Shown here: one piece after another, positions 23,900-37,188 of the stretch
Layout: each line of letters begins with the position of its first letter
Position numbering within the stretch: the first letter of the stretch is position 1
Assembly (NCBI GenBank): GCA_037074765.1
Contig: JBAMDO010000294.1
Coordinates: forward strand, 1-55,591
Direction: 5' to 3'
DNA length: 55,591 nucleotides
DNA from: Mansonella perstans
Lineage: Eukaryota; Nematoda; Chromadorea; Rhabditida; Onchocercidae
The notes under the pieces: generated by a model
The model's input: the letters and a program-made list of their open reading frames with translations, nothing else
Database searches by the model: none
What the model was told of the DNA's origin: nothing
Program-made: the position numbers and the translations under genes

Positions 23900-25658
23900 A
23901 CAAAAAAAATTTCTTGGTGTTACGAGCTGGGACATTTGATTAGGCTGTTTGTCATGTCCCGGCTCGTGGCACCAAAAAGTTTTTTAATGTACATCACCGG
24001 TAGCGTCCTGGCTACCAATATTTTCCACAGCTGTTCTCCATAAATATTTCAATACCATTTTCGACTTCACCAATTATTCTCTGCTGTTCTTTGCTGCTAT
24101 TGCATTATTTCTGTCGAAATATTATTTTATAACAAACCCATTGTGCACTTTTTGCAGTTTTGCAAAAAAAAAAAAAAAATCAATTTTGCAGTCACCACCG
24201 TTTGGCATATGCTTCAACCCAAATAACCTTCACGAGAATTACAGTAAATTATGCTTAACGATGTAACATTTATATGGAATGTGATACCTAAATGATGATA
24301 ATGTGAAATGGTTATATCTAAATGATGATAATTATGAAATACTTATATCTAAATGATAATAAATGTGAAGCGGTTATATCAAAATGATGATAATTGCTGT
24401 ATCAGTACTTTTGTACTTTTGTAGATACATATAAACAATGATAATTAGTTATGTGGAATGGCTGTATTTAAATAATGCGAATTAATGTATCAGCACCTAT
24501 GTGAAATGACCAAAATATCCAAATAATGATTCTTACTGTATCAATACATATGTGAAATGATTAAACCATTGATGATACTTATTCTTTTAACACTGATATG
24601 ATAGAATGTAATACTTTATGATAATTGCTGCATCTGTATGAGATATTTATATCGAAATGACGATACTTTAATTGTTATTTAAATGTCATTACTACGCACA
24701 TGTTTAGATAATGTGCGATTACGTTTACAATCAAAACAAATAAAAGCAAAAATTTTTGCATATTTGTAAATTCAAAGTGTAATTGAAAAAAGACTATGAA
24801 ATGAAATTTGAAATGGTATAAAAGCAAAACAAATTTCATTTCAAATCGTTCATTTCATATTTTAATTCATCTACTGATTCGGTGTTCATGTCATCCGTTA
24901 TAACTCATTAGGTAATTAAAGAAGTGAGCGTCTAATTTACAACTAACAATGTTATGGCAATGGATGTTATGGCAGTCTTCAGCAAAGGAAACAACACCAA
25001 AACATTACGCACAAGTTCATATTTGCTGTTTATTTTTTGATGAATTAAATTTATGTGTGAAAATTTGAAATTGAATTATATAAACTTAAAAGTGATTTTC
25101 AATTCTTGTTCGTTAAGTTATCAAATTATAAGTTCGATTTTTTTACGTAAATAAATTGAATTTCCAAGGTATTCAAAGAACGTTCATTACGTGAAGCGTT
25201 TGTACTTGATCCAGTTAAAATGGCTGTTTCACCGGACGGCAAATATGTCTTCATAATTGGTAGTCGAAAAGTTAGTTCATATAAAAAAATAAAAGAAGTA
25301 AATAAAGCAATTGTGCGCTATCAAATAATGCATTTTTTAAAATTAAAAATAGATTTGAATTTTTATAGATTTAATTTTGATTTTTTTTGAACTTTTGTCT
25401 AGATTTGAGTTTTTAAATTTATTGGGATTAATATTGAAAATTGAAACGGACAAATTTTTTGTGATCTATTAAAAAGGTTTGGGGAACTCTGTGAAAGCAC
25501 TGGAAAAAAGGACTAAGTTACATAGTTTTACAACATTCCGATCATATCATCATCATCACTAATTAAAATATCCTCTGGTGATCACATATATCATTGTAAC
25601 ATATGATTATTTATTTTATCGATTATTATCATTATTATTATTATCATTTGCACGATTA

Positions 25659-25706
<48 letters not shown>

Positions 25707-25955
25707 CATATAATTTATTATTATTATTATTGTTATTGTTATTTATTATTATTATTATTACTACTATCATTATCATTATTATCCTTATTATTATCATTAT
25801 TATTGTTATTATTATTATCGTTATCGTTATTATTATTACTGTAATATTATTATTACTGTTTTATTTAGAAAAGTTCGATTTTTTTGTATCATTATTTGAT
25901 AAATTCAATTGAGATTAATTATGAAAAATTTCGTTATCTATGTAAAATTAACTTT
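23900..25955 (+). repeat. segmental duplication, copy 2
   Basis: Partner of 13580-15425. This copy is contiguous with the downstream exons of the gene at 25169-28667, so it is likely the ancestral location or the one in use. It carries an extra roughly 62 nt (about 24085-24148) and a large ATT array (25619-25855) absent or much shorter in copy 1. Confidence 0.9.
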
Positions 25956-26543
25956 TGTTAAAACAAAACTAGATAGTGATGACAGCGGAAAGCGCTCCAA
26001 TGGAATGGATCACGTCGTTCAAGGTGGATGTGTTTGATTTAAGTTTGGAAGGACGTCAAACGATACATCTGAATGATTTATTCGATTTTGGCGATTATAT
26101 TGTACACATTTATGCACTTGATAGTAATACACTTATTCTATTAGATTATAATCATCGTCAAACAACGCTACGACAACGAATTGTTAAAGTAAGAAGATTT
26201 TATTAATGCTGCAACAAAATTCTCAACAAGTCAATCAGTCAATATTGCAGTCTCCTAGTACCTGGATTAGATTTCCAATATTCTATTATAAATACAAAGA
26301 AGCAAATAATTAATAATAGTAATAGTAGTAATAATAATAGTAAATAAATAAAATTAAAACATTAGATCGCCGAGAACAGAGCAATATCACCATTTCATCG
26401 CTGCTACCGTTATGGTACCTCTCAAACATCGTTCATCAAAGCAGCTGTTGGTGACAAATTATGTGCCATTGTTAGTAGACAGCGATTTGGTACGACATAT
26501 TTTTACTATAAATAAAACAAAATTAAACAGAAATAATAATAAC

Positions 26544-26601
<58 letters not shown>

Positions 26602-28667
26602 CAATAACAATAACAATGACAATAATAATTAATAATTACAATAAATATTGTTAAATCAAAGTTATATCGCTGATTTTATTAAGCAGTGAATATTAAATTA
26701 TGTCATCTGCAGAAGGACAATTTGTTGCAATAATTATTCCAAAAAATCCGGTTGGATCGGATCAGTTCAACACATCAATTGATATATCCACACACGTCAA
26801 TAATGTAAAGTGAAATTTGTTTTAATTCGGAATCATATTCCGGATATATCCACGAAATATTTGTGTTTGATTATCACACACAAAGTCTCTTTAAAGATTC
26901 AGTTGATAGTGTTGTTTAATTTTGTCAACTACAAAAAATTCTCTTATGAAAACTCGCTTCATATTTAACAATATTTCATCAAACATTTTTTTCTTTTCCA
27001 TGAATTTTTTTTGCGCTTTAATTTTTAGATGAATTCTGAACTTCATGCAGCATTGTTATTAAATATTTGTCATTATATAGCGCCATTCTTTTCACGTAAT
27101 GATCGTGACCTATGCTTTTTGACCGTAAATAGTTTGACCTTAAGTATCGAACCATCAAATATTAGCTGCTTAAATTTATGGTATATTTTTTGTAAATTTG
27201 CAAAATCTTATCCATTTTTCTCCACTTGCAAAAATATAACTAATTACGAGAATTACTCGCTATCAAAATAATCGTAATTTATCAAAACTTGTTCATTTAT
27301 TACGGCCACTGAATGCAAGACTATGTTTTTCCTCATAGTCTAGAATTTAATATGAGTAAAAGTCACAAATTTTGATGTTCAATTGCATTTATTATTTACA
27401 AATGTAATCAATTAAAAGAATTATTGATTGATAAAATGATTTGGGCAATTCATTAAAATCTGTCAAATTTAATGAAACAAAAAAAATCGCCGTAAAAACC
27501 GTAAAGGAATATCAAAATTGCAACAAAACAGGGAGATTAAGAGGTGAATCAATTTAAAAATAATTTAACAGAAATCAATTTAAAATTACGAATCAATTTT
27601 TACGATTTATAGCGATTATCAATGGTATTCACGGCAATTAGCAACCGATGAAATTAGTGGTTTCCCGCGGGATGAGTATCAACAAACACCGATTCTTGTC
27701 GATTGTTTTATTTGTCAAAATGGCAATCAACAGGTTTGGCACAGAGCACTGTAAATTAGATGAGATAACATACCGTAACAATGAAACTAATGCTAGTTTA
27801 TAATTAATTCAAGATAAGACAAGGTAAGGTAAAATCGAAAAATTTATTATAGATTGGCCTAGTTGCACGCTATCGAACACCGCCAGATCATTGGCGCTGG
27901 CAAATTTGTTCGATACTTCAATGGATGCAAATGCGTTTTGTACGATTATTTTTTCTAAGCATGGATCTACAAATGGAAGTTTTTGGGAAGATGATTCTAT
28001 CTTTTACAACATTTCTTAGTTATATTAGAGATCGCTTGGTATTACGACCATATGCCAGGTACTGTGTATTCAGGTGTATATAGGTAATTAGATATGTATA
28101 TTTCAACATTTTTAAACAATTCATCGATTGATTGTATTAACCTGTAAAATGCAAAATTCACATCGAAATTTTGCCATATACTGTTAAATCATCTTTCAGA
28201 TTGGGAATTCTGAATTTAAAATCCTGGAAATGGATCGATTATTCTCATATGTTAAAAGATATTCATTACGTTGATCAGTTGACAGATTTAGCATCAGAAA
28301 GTGGACACATTGTTTCATTCATTTCACAGGTGAGGATTTTGTATGGCAAATATATGAAACAACGATAATTATAATTGAAAGCTTAATCTTGTCACATTAC
28401 TCGAAAATGAAAACAAAGCGGTTTAAAAAGAATTACTTAACATCCCTCACAACTTTTAGTAATAAGTCAGAAATTGCTCATTCAAACAAGTAATTTATTA
28501 TACAGACATGGGCTGAGAATGAATGCGAGCAAAGCATACGCCTCGGGAAATCTCCTGCATCTATGATGTCATTGTTTGCAATCACTGATTTTGAACTTCG
28601 ACGGCAAGGAAGTTCTGAATTATGCAACTTTCGACGCCAATTCTTCAAACATATGAGAAACATCTGA
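25169..28667 (+). CDS. unrecognised multi-exon protein with WD/beta-propeller-like start (5' end open)
   Basis: Nine exons close in phase: 25169-25270, 25973-26188, 26366-26489, 26713-26804, 27029-27180, 27613-27733, 27853-28058, 28200-28329 and 28506-28667, giving 434 codons and a TGA. The first exon reads AVSPDGKYVFIIG, a beta-propeller strand wording, and the next gives FKVDVFDLSLEG, DYIVHIYALDS and TLILLDYNHRQ. The second half is helical, with HWRWQICSILQWMQMRFVRL and SGHIVSFISQTWAENECEQS, and ends RQFFKHMRNI. I do not recognise the family. The first listed exon is probably internal: it opens in phase 0 with no start until VKMAVS, so upstream exons may be missing or the ATG at 25220 may be used. 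AATAAA signals at 28833 and 28961 suit its 3' end. It converges on RPS9, with stops 370 nt apart. Confidence 0.75.
25619..25855. repeat. (ATT)n expansion within duplication copy 2
   Basis: Imperfect ATT trinucleotide array of more than 200 nt in an intron. The matching place in copy 1 (about 15255-15300) has only a few units, so expansion or contraction postdates the duplication. The poly-Leu/Tyr and poly-Asn ORFs are repeat translations. Confidence 0.9.
26530..26600. repeat. (AAT)n microsatellite in an intron
   Basis: AAT array within the intron 26490-26712 of the unrecognised gene. The poly-Asn ORF running from the exon into it is an artefact of reading through the GTACGA donor. Confidence 0.9.
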
Positions 28668-28960
28668 TTCGGTTGATCTCTGCCCGAATGATACCAATAC
28701 TGATTTACTATGTCACCAGTTCCTAGTGAATGTGACCAAAAATAAACTGCATAAATGCCAATCCTAGCACAAATCAGAATAATCGAATCACAGCTACTAC
28801 GTTGCCCTGATTTTTATGATTCATGCGCATTAAATAAATATTTCCGACAACGGAAATTCAAGCACAGTTTTATATGCTTTATTACATCTACCACTATCTA
28901 TTCTGAAAACCGCCTGTTACTGTGAAACATCATTTAGGGAAATTCGGCAACTAGTAATCA

Positions 28961-28974
28961 AATAAACATTTATT
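28961..28974. terminator. palindromic poly(A) signal shared by convergent genes
   Basis: AATAAACATTTATT carries AATAAA on the plus strand (28961-28966) and again on the minus strand (28969-28974). It lies 294 nt past the plus-strand gene stop and 64 nt past the RPS9 stop, so it can serve both; another plus-strand AATAAA is at 28833. Confidence 0.5.
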
Positions 28975-29037
28975 TTATGTCCGCGCAAAATGACAACGAC
29001 AAATGATAACAAACAAAAGTAATTTCTATGAATTCTT

Positions 29038-30526
<1,489 letters not shown>

Positions 30527-30961
30527 TTCGTTTTATCTTCGTCAAATTACTTTCACAATTACTCGCACGTTAGCAATCCCTTTAAATTATCTTCGCATCA
30601 AATAAGCGGCACATTTGCAAAATACCAATGATAATAACGTTACTCGCAATGCTTCTACGGTTGAACCATTTCAGTTGCAAATACGCATTACATTTCAAAG
30701 TAATTTAAAACACTCACATTCAACATCCTAGATATCTCAAACATCCCACGCCATGTCAAAACAAGTCGGAGTATATGCGCTTTCAATCGCAATACACTTA
30801 TACACATAAAAACCTATTAGTTGACGCAAACAAAAAGTACCAAAACTACTGAAATTCTACCGTTATTTCAAGATCAAAAATTTGGTAATGCAGTTAAATT
30901 CATCATATTTGCTGCGCAAATAAGAACAACTCACTATGTGATTCCTTTCAACTTACCAACT

Positions 30962-30990
30962 CCTCACGTGCATTTGACGCACGTGCACCC
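30962..30990. promoter_or_regulatory. paired CACGTG E-boxes upstream of rps-9
   Basis: Two CACGTG sites (30965-30970 and 30980-30985) lie 15 bp apart within a short repeated GACGCAC context, about 440-460 bp upstream of the RPS9 start and 450-470 bp upstream of the 31437 start, between the divergent genes. CACGTG is the site of bHLH factors of the Myc/Max-like and TFEB/HLH-30 groups. Function here is inferred. Confidence 0.3.
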
Positions 30991-31436
30991 GACGCACACA
31001 AATATGCCAACGTCATATCGCTCTTCAAAGGCCTACGAGTGTTAACACAGAAGCATAAAAAAAATTAGAGCTGCAATTGACAGGACTCAAGGAATCGTTT
31101 CGAAACTTCGACCACATGTTATAGCTCACATGATGTTATATAGCGTAATTAGTCAGTAAGATAATTATTAGAGCTGCAGTTTTAGGTTCGATTCCGAGCT
31201 GCTATCGATAGAGGCTGTGAACAGTTGTAGGGCAAGCCTTTTATAGATTATATTTCGTTAAAATAGATTTGAAGATTTAAATTTAAATCAAATTTCATAA
31301 TTTAATGTATTTTGCAAAAATGAATTTCAAACAATTTTCATAGGCGTTCATTTCATAGCGTACGTCCAAGTGAACATATGTAAATGAAGTAAAATAATAT
31401 GAATTTTGTTATTTTTCATTGAATTACTGACAAAAG

Positions 31437-32220
31437 ATGGCTGTGTTAACATTTCAATTATTTCTGCTATTCATAGTCATACGGTATGCTAAATTAGTTA
31501 ATGTTGGCAATAATACTCGAGATGTTATGAAAGAAATCAAATTTTTGAATAATACTCAGACGATGCCGATTATTCAAAAAATATCCAAGAAAATAACTAA
31601 TACTACAGGTATTTAATAACTTCTAGTTTAGAAATATCATTGACATTTTATTATTATTCCATTCTTTCAGCAAAATCCATCTTTTGCCTCTTTCCTTCAA
31701 TAAAGTTAGAGAAATGCGGGACTTTTTTTCTGTTTAGAATCAAATTGGATCTTTAGTCTTAATATAATTTAAATAATATGTTTATCAAGTTTTCTTACTT
31801 ATAAAATTTCTGAAAAGAAATTATCAATATTGACATAGCGTGAAAGGATTTGAAGCTTCATTCTTCAGTGCAGCTTAAATAATACGAAAATTCGACTGAA
31901 TTATTTAATTTGTTAAATTTTGATCAATTAAACATTTTTAGACTTTCAAAAGTCAAGTAATAAATTACAATGCAGATTTTACCAATAGATATCATACAGA
32001 GCACATTGATAGCAATGGATCATTGAGTAACATAACAACACAACGACCATATCACAGATCGTTGAGTGAAGTACATTGGAAGATAAATATGTTTTGGATA
32101 ACCGTTATTGTAATTTCAATTATATGGATGTTAATTTTAATTAGCTTAATTGCTATTGTGTACATACGAATTGTATATATGCATCATACCATTTCACAGA
32201 TATTTTGTCAAGAAGATTGA
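31437..32220 (+). CDS. small type I membrane protein, 138 aa
   Basis: Two exons, 31437-31608 and 31976-32220, join in phase 1 (ACA G|GT ... GCAG|AT gives Asp). The protein has an N-terminal signal (MAVLTFQLFLLFIVIRYA), a short ectodomain of about 75 residues with several Asn-X-Ser/Thr sites (NNT, NTT, NGS, NIT), then one strong transmembrane segment (MFWITVIVISIIWMLILISL continuing IAIVYIRIVYM) and a tail of about 15 residues ending FCQED. AATAAA at 32248-32253, 28 nt after the stop, supports the end. No family recognised; architecture suggests a small glycosylated surface protein. The start is directly preceded by AAAAG, and a TTTCATAG acceptor lies about 95 nt upstream. Confidence 0.75.
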
Positions 32221-32253
32221 AAATTTTTATTGAAAGAATTTAATTTTAATAAA

Positions 32254-33128
32254 AAATTTTAACCTTCAAATTATTTATTGGTAAAAAAACTAAAACGAAA
32301 TATTTTGGATAACAATTTTAAGTAAAGTTCGTTTTACAATTATCTAACAGATATGCAACAATATACTGCTGCAGCTAGAATTAGTGTTTATTTAATTAAA
32401 ATGGGACATTCATACATCTATTAATTCATTACATGTATTAGGATTTTAAAAAAGATTACTTTTAATCTTCACATATTAAACGAGCGTTATTCAGGTGAAT
32501 TTCACGTTACAATAATATATGATTGTTAAGGTTTTCTCACAATTAACAAGAGAAATCTCACTGAAAATCACGTGTAAAAAATATTAACTCACGTAATTGA
32601 TGGTATTTTTCACGTACCTAAATAGATGATTTATGGAAGTAATGTAAGCCTAAACCAATTATAACTGTACTAGATGATTTTAATTGGACATGAAATGATG
32701 CAAAATTTTCAAACGATGTTAATTTCTATGTGCCCATGTAAATGTCATTTTCAAGAAGCATTTTAAGAAACTTCATACGCCATCAATTTTGTGAATAACA
32801 TAATGACTTAAATGTTTGTTCCCTCTTACTTAGGAAAAAAACCTCAGGAAAGAACCTGAAATTTGCAGCGTACGTTACATGTTTATTCAGTAACACTCAC
32901 TCACTGCATTGTGACATAATGAGATAGCGGTCGGAATGTTTGGGAAGTTTTCACTGGAATACGGAATATTTGGGAAATTTTCACTGGGACCGGGATATTT
33001 GGGGATTTTTCGTGATGGGTATTTGTTGTTGTTGAAGTTTGTCACTTATTATAGTACTTTAATTATAAGATCGTGCAGTTAGATACAAAATCGTATAAAA
33101 TTATGTGTTCAGACACTTCTTTTTTCAG
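32254..33128. other. intergenic region upstream of RRP9
   Basis: No gene. Contains three tandem units of about 30 bp starting at 32932, 32962 and 32991 (consensus CGGAATATTTGGGAAATTTT) roughly 140-200 bp upstream of the RRP9 start; these may be promoter elements or a simple minisatellite. Confidence 0.55.
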
Positions 33129-33134
33129 GTAATA
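33120..33134 (+). promoter_or_regulatory. probable spliced-leader acceptor of RRP9
   Basis: CTTTTTTCAG ends at 33128, six nt before the RRP9 ATG at 33135, with no upstream exon in frame. This layout is that of a nematode trans-splice site. Confidence 0.55.
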
Positions 33135-36100
33135 ATGTCATTTTTCATTAGAAATCGATCCAATCATGGTAATGATTCAAAGATGAAAAACAAGGTATTG
33201 AAATTTTAATTCTGCCATAAAGAAGCAAATGCCAGCTTATTTTATACATAATTTTTACTTCAACCTTTGCGTTAAACATGAAACTGTCGAAATTGTCATA
33301 AATATCTGTGAAACTAACTGTTTAAAGGTGTTCCATTACTTTAATTAATCCATTGAAGTTATCCCATTTAACATAATGATATTCTTACAAATAAATTCCA
33401 TCATTTTGTTATAAATGTAAATTTGCAACGGATGAATTCTATCATTACGTTAAATACTAAACTTTTGTGAAGCTTTCATCGAACCGCATTATGATTTTAG
33501 CATTTATCAAACTTTGTTTTCATTGGCATTGTAACATTATTGGTTTAGTTGAAGCGGAAGTTAACTACGCCAAAACTATCGAAACGAAAGGCAAGATTGG
33601 CCAATGAGAATATTTCTTCGGACGAGGATGATTTTTTATACGATGATGGTGGTAAATTTGTTGAAAATCGAAGTGATGAGGAGGAGTATGAAGACGTGCA
33701 AGAAGTGGCATATCGAAAAGCAAAACAGCTTTTGGAAGATATTCAGGTATTTCAAATATTTTTGAAAGAATTCGAGTTTTTGTACGCATACTTACGTATG
33801 CTGGTTAGATATTGTTCACGTAAATTTTAATCCGTAAACATATTTAATATTATAATACATCATATATGAGGGAAATTAATTCCAGCCGTACCATTGTGAA
33901 ATTTATTTGCTTATATGTAATTGATTGTTTCTTACATCCAAAATATTGATTATTGCTTGTCAGTGACAGCTTATTTATTAAAACACTAAAATAATATATG
34001 AAAGCATGGCTTGAACGTAGTACACGAACAGTTTAATTTCACAGGATGCATTGTATCTTTTGTTTGCATTAATACTCATTGTCTCAGTACTTTGGAATGC
34101 GATGGAATTGTATTCTGGATAATATGTTTCGAGATAATTGTTAATACTGTAAAGCATTGTAAAATTTAATTTATAATTTCATCTTAATAAGTAAATTTGA
34201 AACTTGCTATGGATAGTAATTTAGGCTGAACAACAAAATGAAGAAGGTGAACCGCGTGATAATGAGGTAATTACCCATCGTCTGCGAGATGATGCTTTAT
34301 CGAAAGTTGCAACTCTGCATCGAAAAGTTGCAGACAGAGTTCGATTAAGTGGTACGGCAGTGCAATATAAAGCCCATAGGTTTGCAGTGTGATTTTTCGC
34401 ACATCACTTTTTGTATGTGATTTATTAGAAGTTGCTTAGAAAACTGAAATTTGGAATCGGAGTGATTGCCTATTTAATCGTCTAGTCCTGAATAGTAATT
34501 AAGTGAAATGCAATAGGTTAATGACTAGTTTTTTCTTCAAAGTTCATCTTCAATTTTTAATGAGGACCAGGAATGTTTCTTACCAAAAAATGAATAATGA
34601 ATACGCCATTGTTTTTTGTTTGGTCACTTTTTCCAATAGCTTTAACTTTGAGAATGTTATCAGATATTGTTTTTCTTTGATCATTCCATATTAATTGTCA
34701 TATATTTTTAATAGTTCATTGGGATTGTTAGGTGAAGAAACTAAAAATTCAATGATTATTGTGTAGCCAAAAATTCAGTAAGAATAATGAAAAAATTGAT
34801 GTGTTTTGGACGAGTAATAGTTGTTTGGATTTTATTTAATGCCATGCTTTAAGTTCCAGGTACTCAACCGTTGCAGTTGCTATATCACACGATGGCAGGT
34901 ATGTAGTGAGTTGTTCGAAGGATGCAACGATAGCGAAATGTTAGTTTATTAGGCAAAAAAAAAATTTCAATAGATTTACCTCACATAATGTATGTTTAAG
35001 GATTCTGATTTGTATTGTTTGATTTACTGCTATATTGATACCTTTAGTGGCAGGTATAGGAAAAGTATCAATCGCCTTGAAAATTTGATATCGATATCAC
35101 AGATTGTCATTTTATGTAGAATGATGAGGAAATATTGCATTTTATTTAAATTTCATTGGAATACTGTTGCTGATAATGATGAGTGGGATTTTTGTAGAAA
35201 AATTGTCATTGAAAGAAGAATGGGATGTCTGCAAATATGCAAATAAGCTAATGTTCGGGTGTTTATTATTTTGTTATTCAGATTTTTTAAAGGAAAGATG
35301 TCTATTCCGTAGAACTTCAGAAATTTCATTATTTTTCAGATGATTTAGAAGAAGGAAAGATAGCAGCTTCTGTAAAATACATTAAGGGGAATTGCATGTC
35401 GCATCAGGGGCAAATATTTTGTCTTGCAATCTCGGCTAATGACCGATATCTTGTAACTGGCGGTAGCGATGCTATTATACGGGTTTGGAATTTCACCAAT
35501 TTGCAACATGTTAAAAATCTCACCGGACATATGAATGCAATAACCGGTTAGTTCTTCACTTACTGTCTGTTTTCAATTTTATAACTTAGGTATTTCGAAT
35601 CCTTAAGGTTTTCGGACATCTTTGCTTTAGTCATTATTCATAAAATTTTCAAAAATCGCAAGGCAAAAATTAAACTCCTTTTATCATTTTACAGGATTGG
35701 TATTTCGATTGAATACTCAGCAATTGTACAGTTGCTCTAAAGATCGATGTGTCAAACTATGGGATTTGGAGCAGTTAGGATACGTAGATACGCTGTTTGG
35801 TCACGTTGTTGCAATAGTAGGCATTGACGCTCTATCAAGGTAAATGTTCTGGAAATTTTAACTGTTTGAATGCATTCAATTTTACGAATTTTTTTCGAGA
35901 TTTTAGAACCATTTCAGAACTTGTTGGAATCAATACACGTTACTGGCTTCCGAATTTCAACATGTGCAAAAAGATATTTTGCGATTTGAGGATATAAATT
36001 TATTCATAAAAAAATTTACAGGGAACGTCTGGTGACTGCAGGTTCTCAAGATCGTACTGTAAGATTATGGAAGATACCCGAAGATAGCCATTTGATATTT

Positions 36101-37188
36101 AACGGTTATTCAAGTTGCTTTAGCATCGATTGCGTAGCACTTATCAATGAGGATCACTTCGTGTCTGGTTCAGCCGATGGGTTAGTTGAGCTATTATTTC
36201 ACCTTCGATTTGATAGTAAAAGAAATCTGAAGTAAACTAAGGAAAAATTTCACGCTTTTTTGATAGTTTATATGGGTAGTCTATATCGAATTTGGCGGGC
36301 TGGAGAAGAAAAGGCTTACAATTGGTCCTGCAAACTGAAATATACTTGAAAAAAAAAACATACGTAACTTTAAACGGATCTTCATTTTTGTTCAGATTGA
36401 AATTGTTGACTGCCATTAATTTAATTTTATAGAAAGCAAGAGTCTTAAGAATCTTTTCGATCAGTTTCATGCTTTTTTCAGAAGTTTGTATGTTTGGTCA
36501 GTATTTAAGAAGAAACCAGTTTGCACGCAAGTAGAAGCACATGGTCGTGGTGCTGATAATCAGGCAAATTGGATTGTATCCGTTGCTGCACGACGATACA
36601 CAGATCTTATTGCCTCGGGTTCATGTGATGGATTTGTTCGTTTGTGGAAAGTTGCGGAAGATTATAAATCAGTAACAAACATTTTGTCTTATGAACGAGT
36701 GAGTTATTGTAAATTTTCTTTTTTACACTAACATAAGATTTGATTCGGATAGTTAAAAAGTTCAGATTATTGCAAAGCAAACAGGTTGGCATTAGATTGA
36801 ATTATAAGAATTGATAAAGCTAAATAAAATACTATGGAACTAAGGTAAAGCGGGAATTAGTGGCGCATAATATTAGAAGTAAGAGTTATCAATGGATGTT
36901 TTAGTTCTAATTTTTTTTTTTTTAATTCTGATTCGGTTTCAATTTCATTCAGTATTGAAATTTTTTGATGCAGTTTTGCACATCTTCCATTCATTTTAAA
37001 AATCCCGTTTAAATTTGAACTTTTACTCATTTTAGAGCGGTTTTATCAATCAGCTTAGGTTTTCCGATGATGGTGAAGAAGTGGCATGTGCCGTAGGTCA
37101 GGAACATAAATTTGGAAGATGGTGGAAAATAACTGAAGCTAAGAATGTTATTACAGTTTTTTCACTTACTTATGATGGTGAAGAATAA
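33135..37188 (+). CDS. RRP9: U3 snoRNP WD40 protein RRP9/U3-55K, 457 aa
   Basis: Exons 33135-33194, 33549-33746, 34225-34379, 34860-34939, 35340-35546, 35695-35839, 36022-36180, 36482-36698 and 37036-37188 sum to 458 codons with every phase closing. An acidic N-terminus (ISSDEDDFLYDD, SDEEEYEDVQEVAYRKAKQL) precedes a seven-bladed WD40 propeller: IIRVWNF (Trp 214), CVKLWDL (256), TVRLWKIPEDS (298), SLYVWSV (340), FVRLWKV (390) and the family signature GQEHKFGRWWKI (428-439). IPEDSHLIFNGY and INEDHFVSGSADG are near-identical in wording to animal U3-55K. The protein binds the box B/C motif of U3 snoRNA in the nucleolus and is needed for 18S rRNA processing. Length is close to the human protein (475). 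The first blade has Tyr (165) where a Trp is usual. The start is preferred because an SL-type acceptor lies 6 nt upstream. Confidence 0.95.

Noticed and set aside
25578..25912. Overlapping Leu-, Ile- and Asn-rich ORFs on both strands
   Set aside because: Translations of the ATT array in duplication copy 2, which is intronic.
13580..25955. Reading the two direct repeats as the LTRs of one large retrotransposon
   Set aside because: They contain a coding exon and lack TG...CA ends, a primer site or gag-pol between them; a segmental duplication explains them better.
26412..26654. 80-codon ORF with poly-Asn tail
   Set aside because: It reads a real exon in a shifted frame and then runs into an AAT microsatellite in the intron.
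31140..31206. tRNA-like segment: good B box (GGTTCGATTCC), six of seven acceptor pairs (ATAGCGT with CTGCTAT) and a mostly paired T stem
   Set aside because: Only about 35 nt lie between acceptor and T stem, and no anticodon stem can be formed; at best a decayed tRNA or tRNA-derived repeat.
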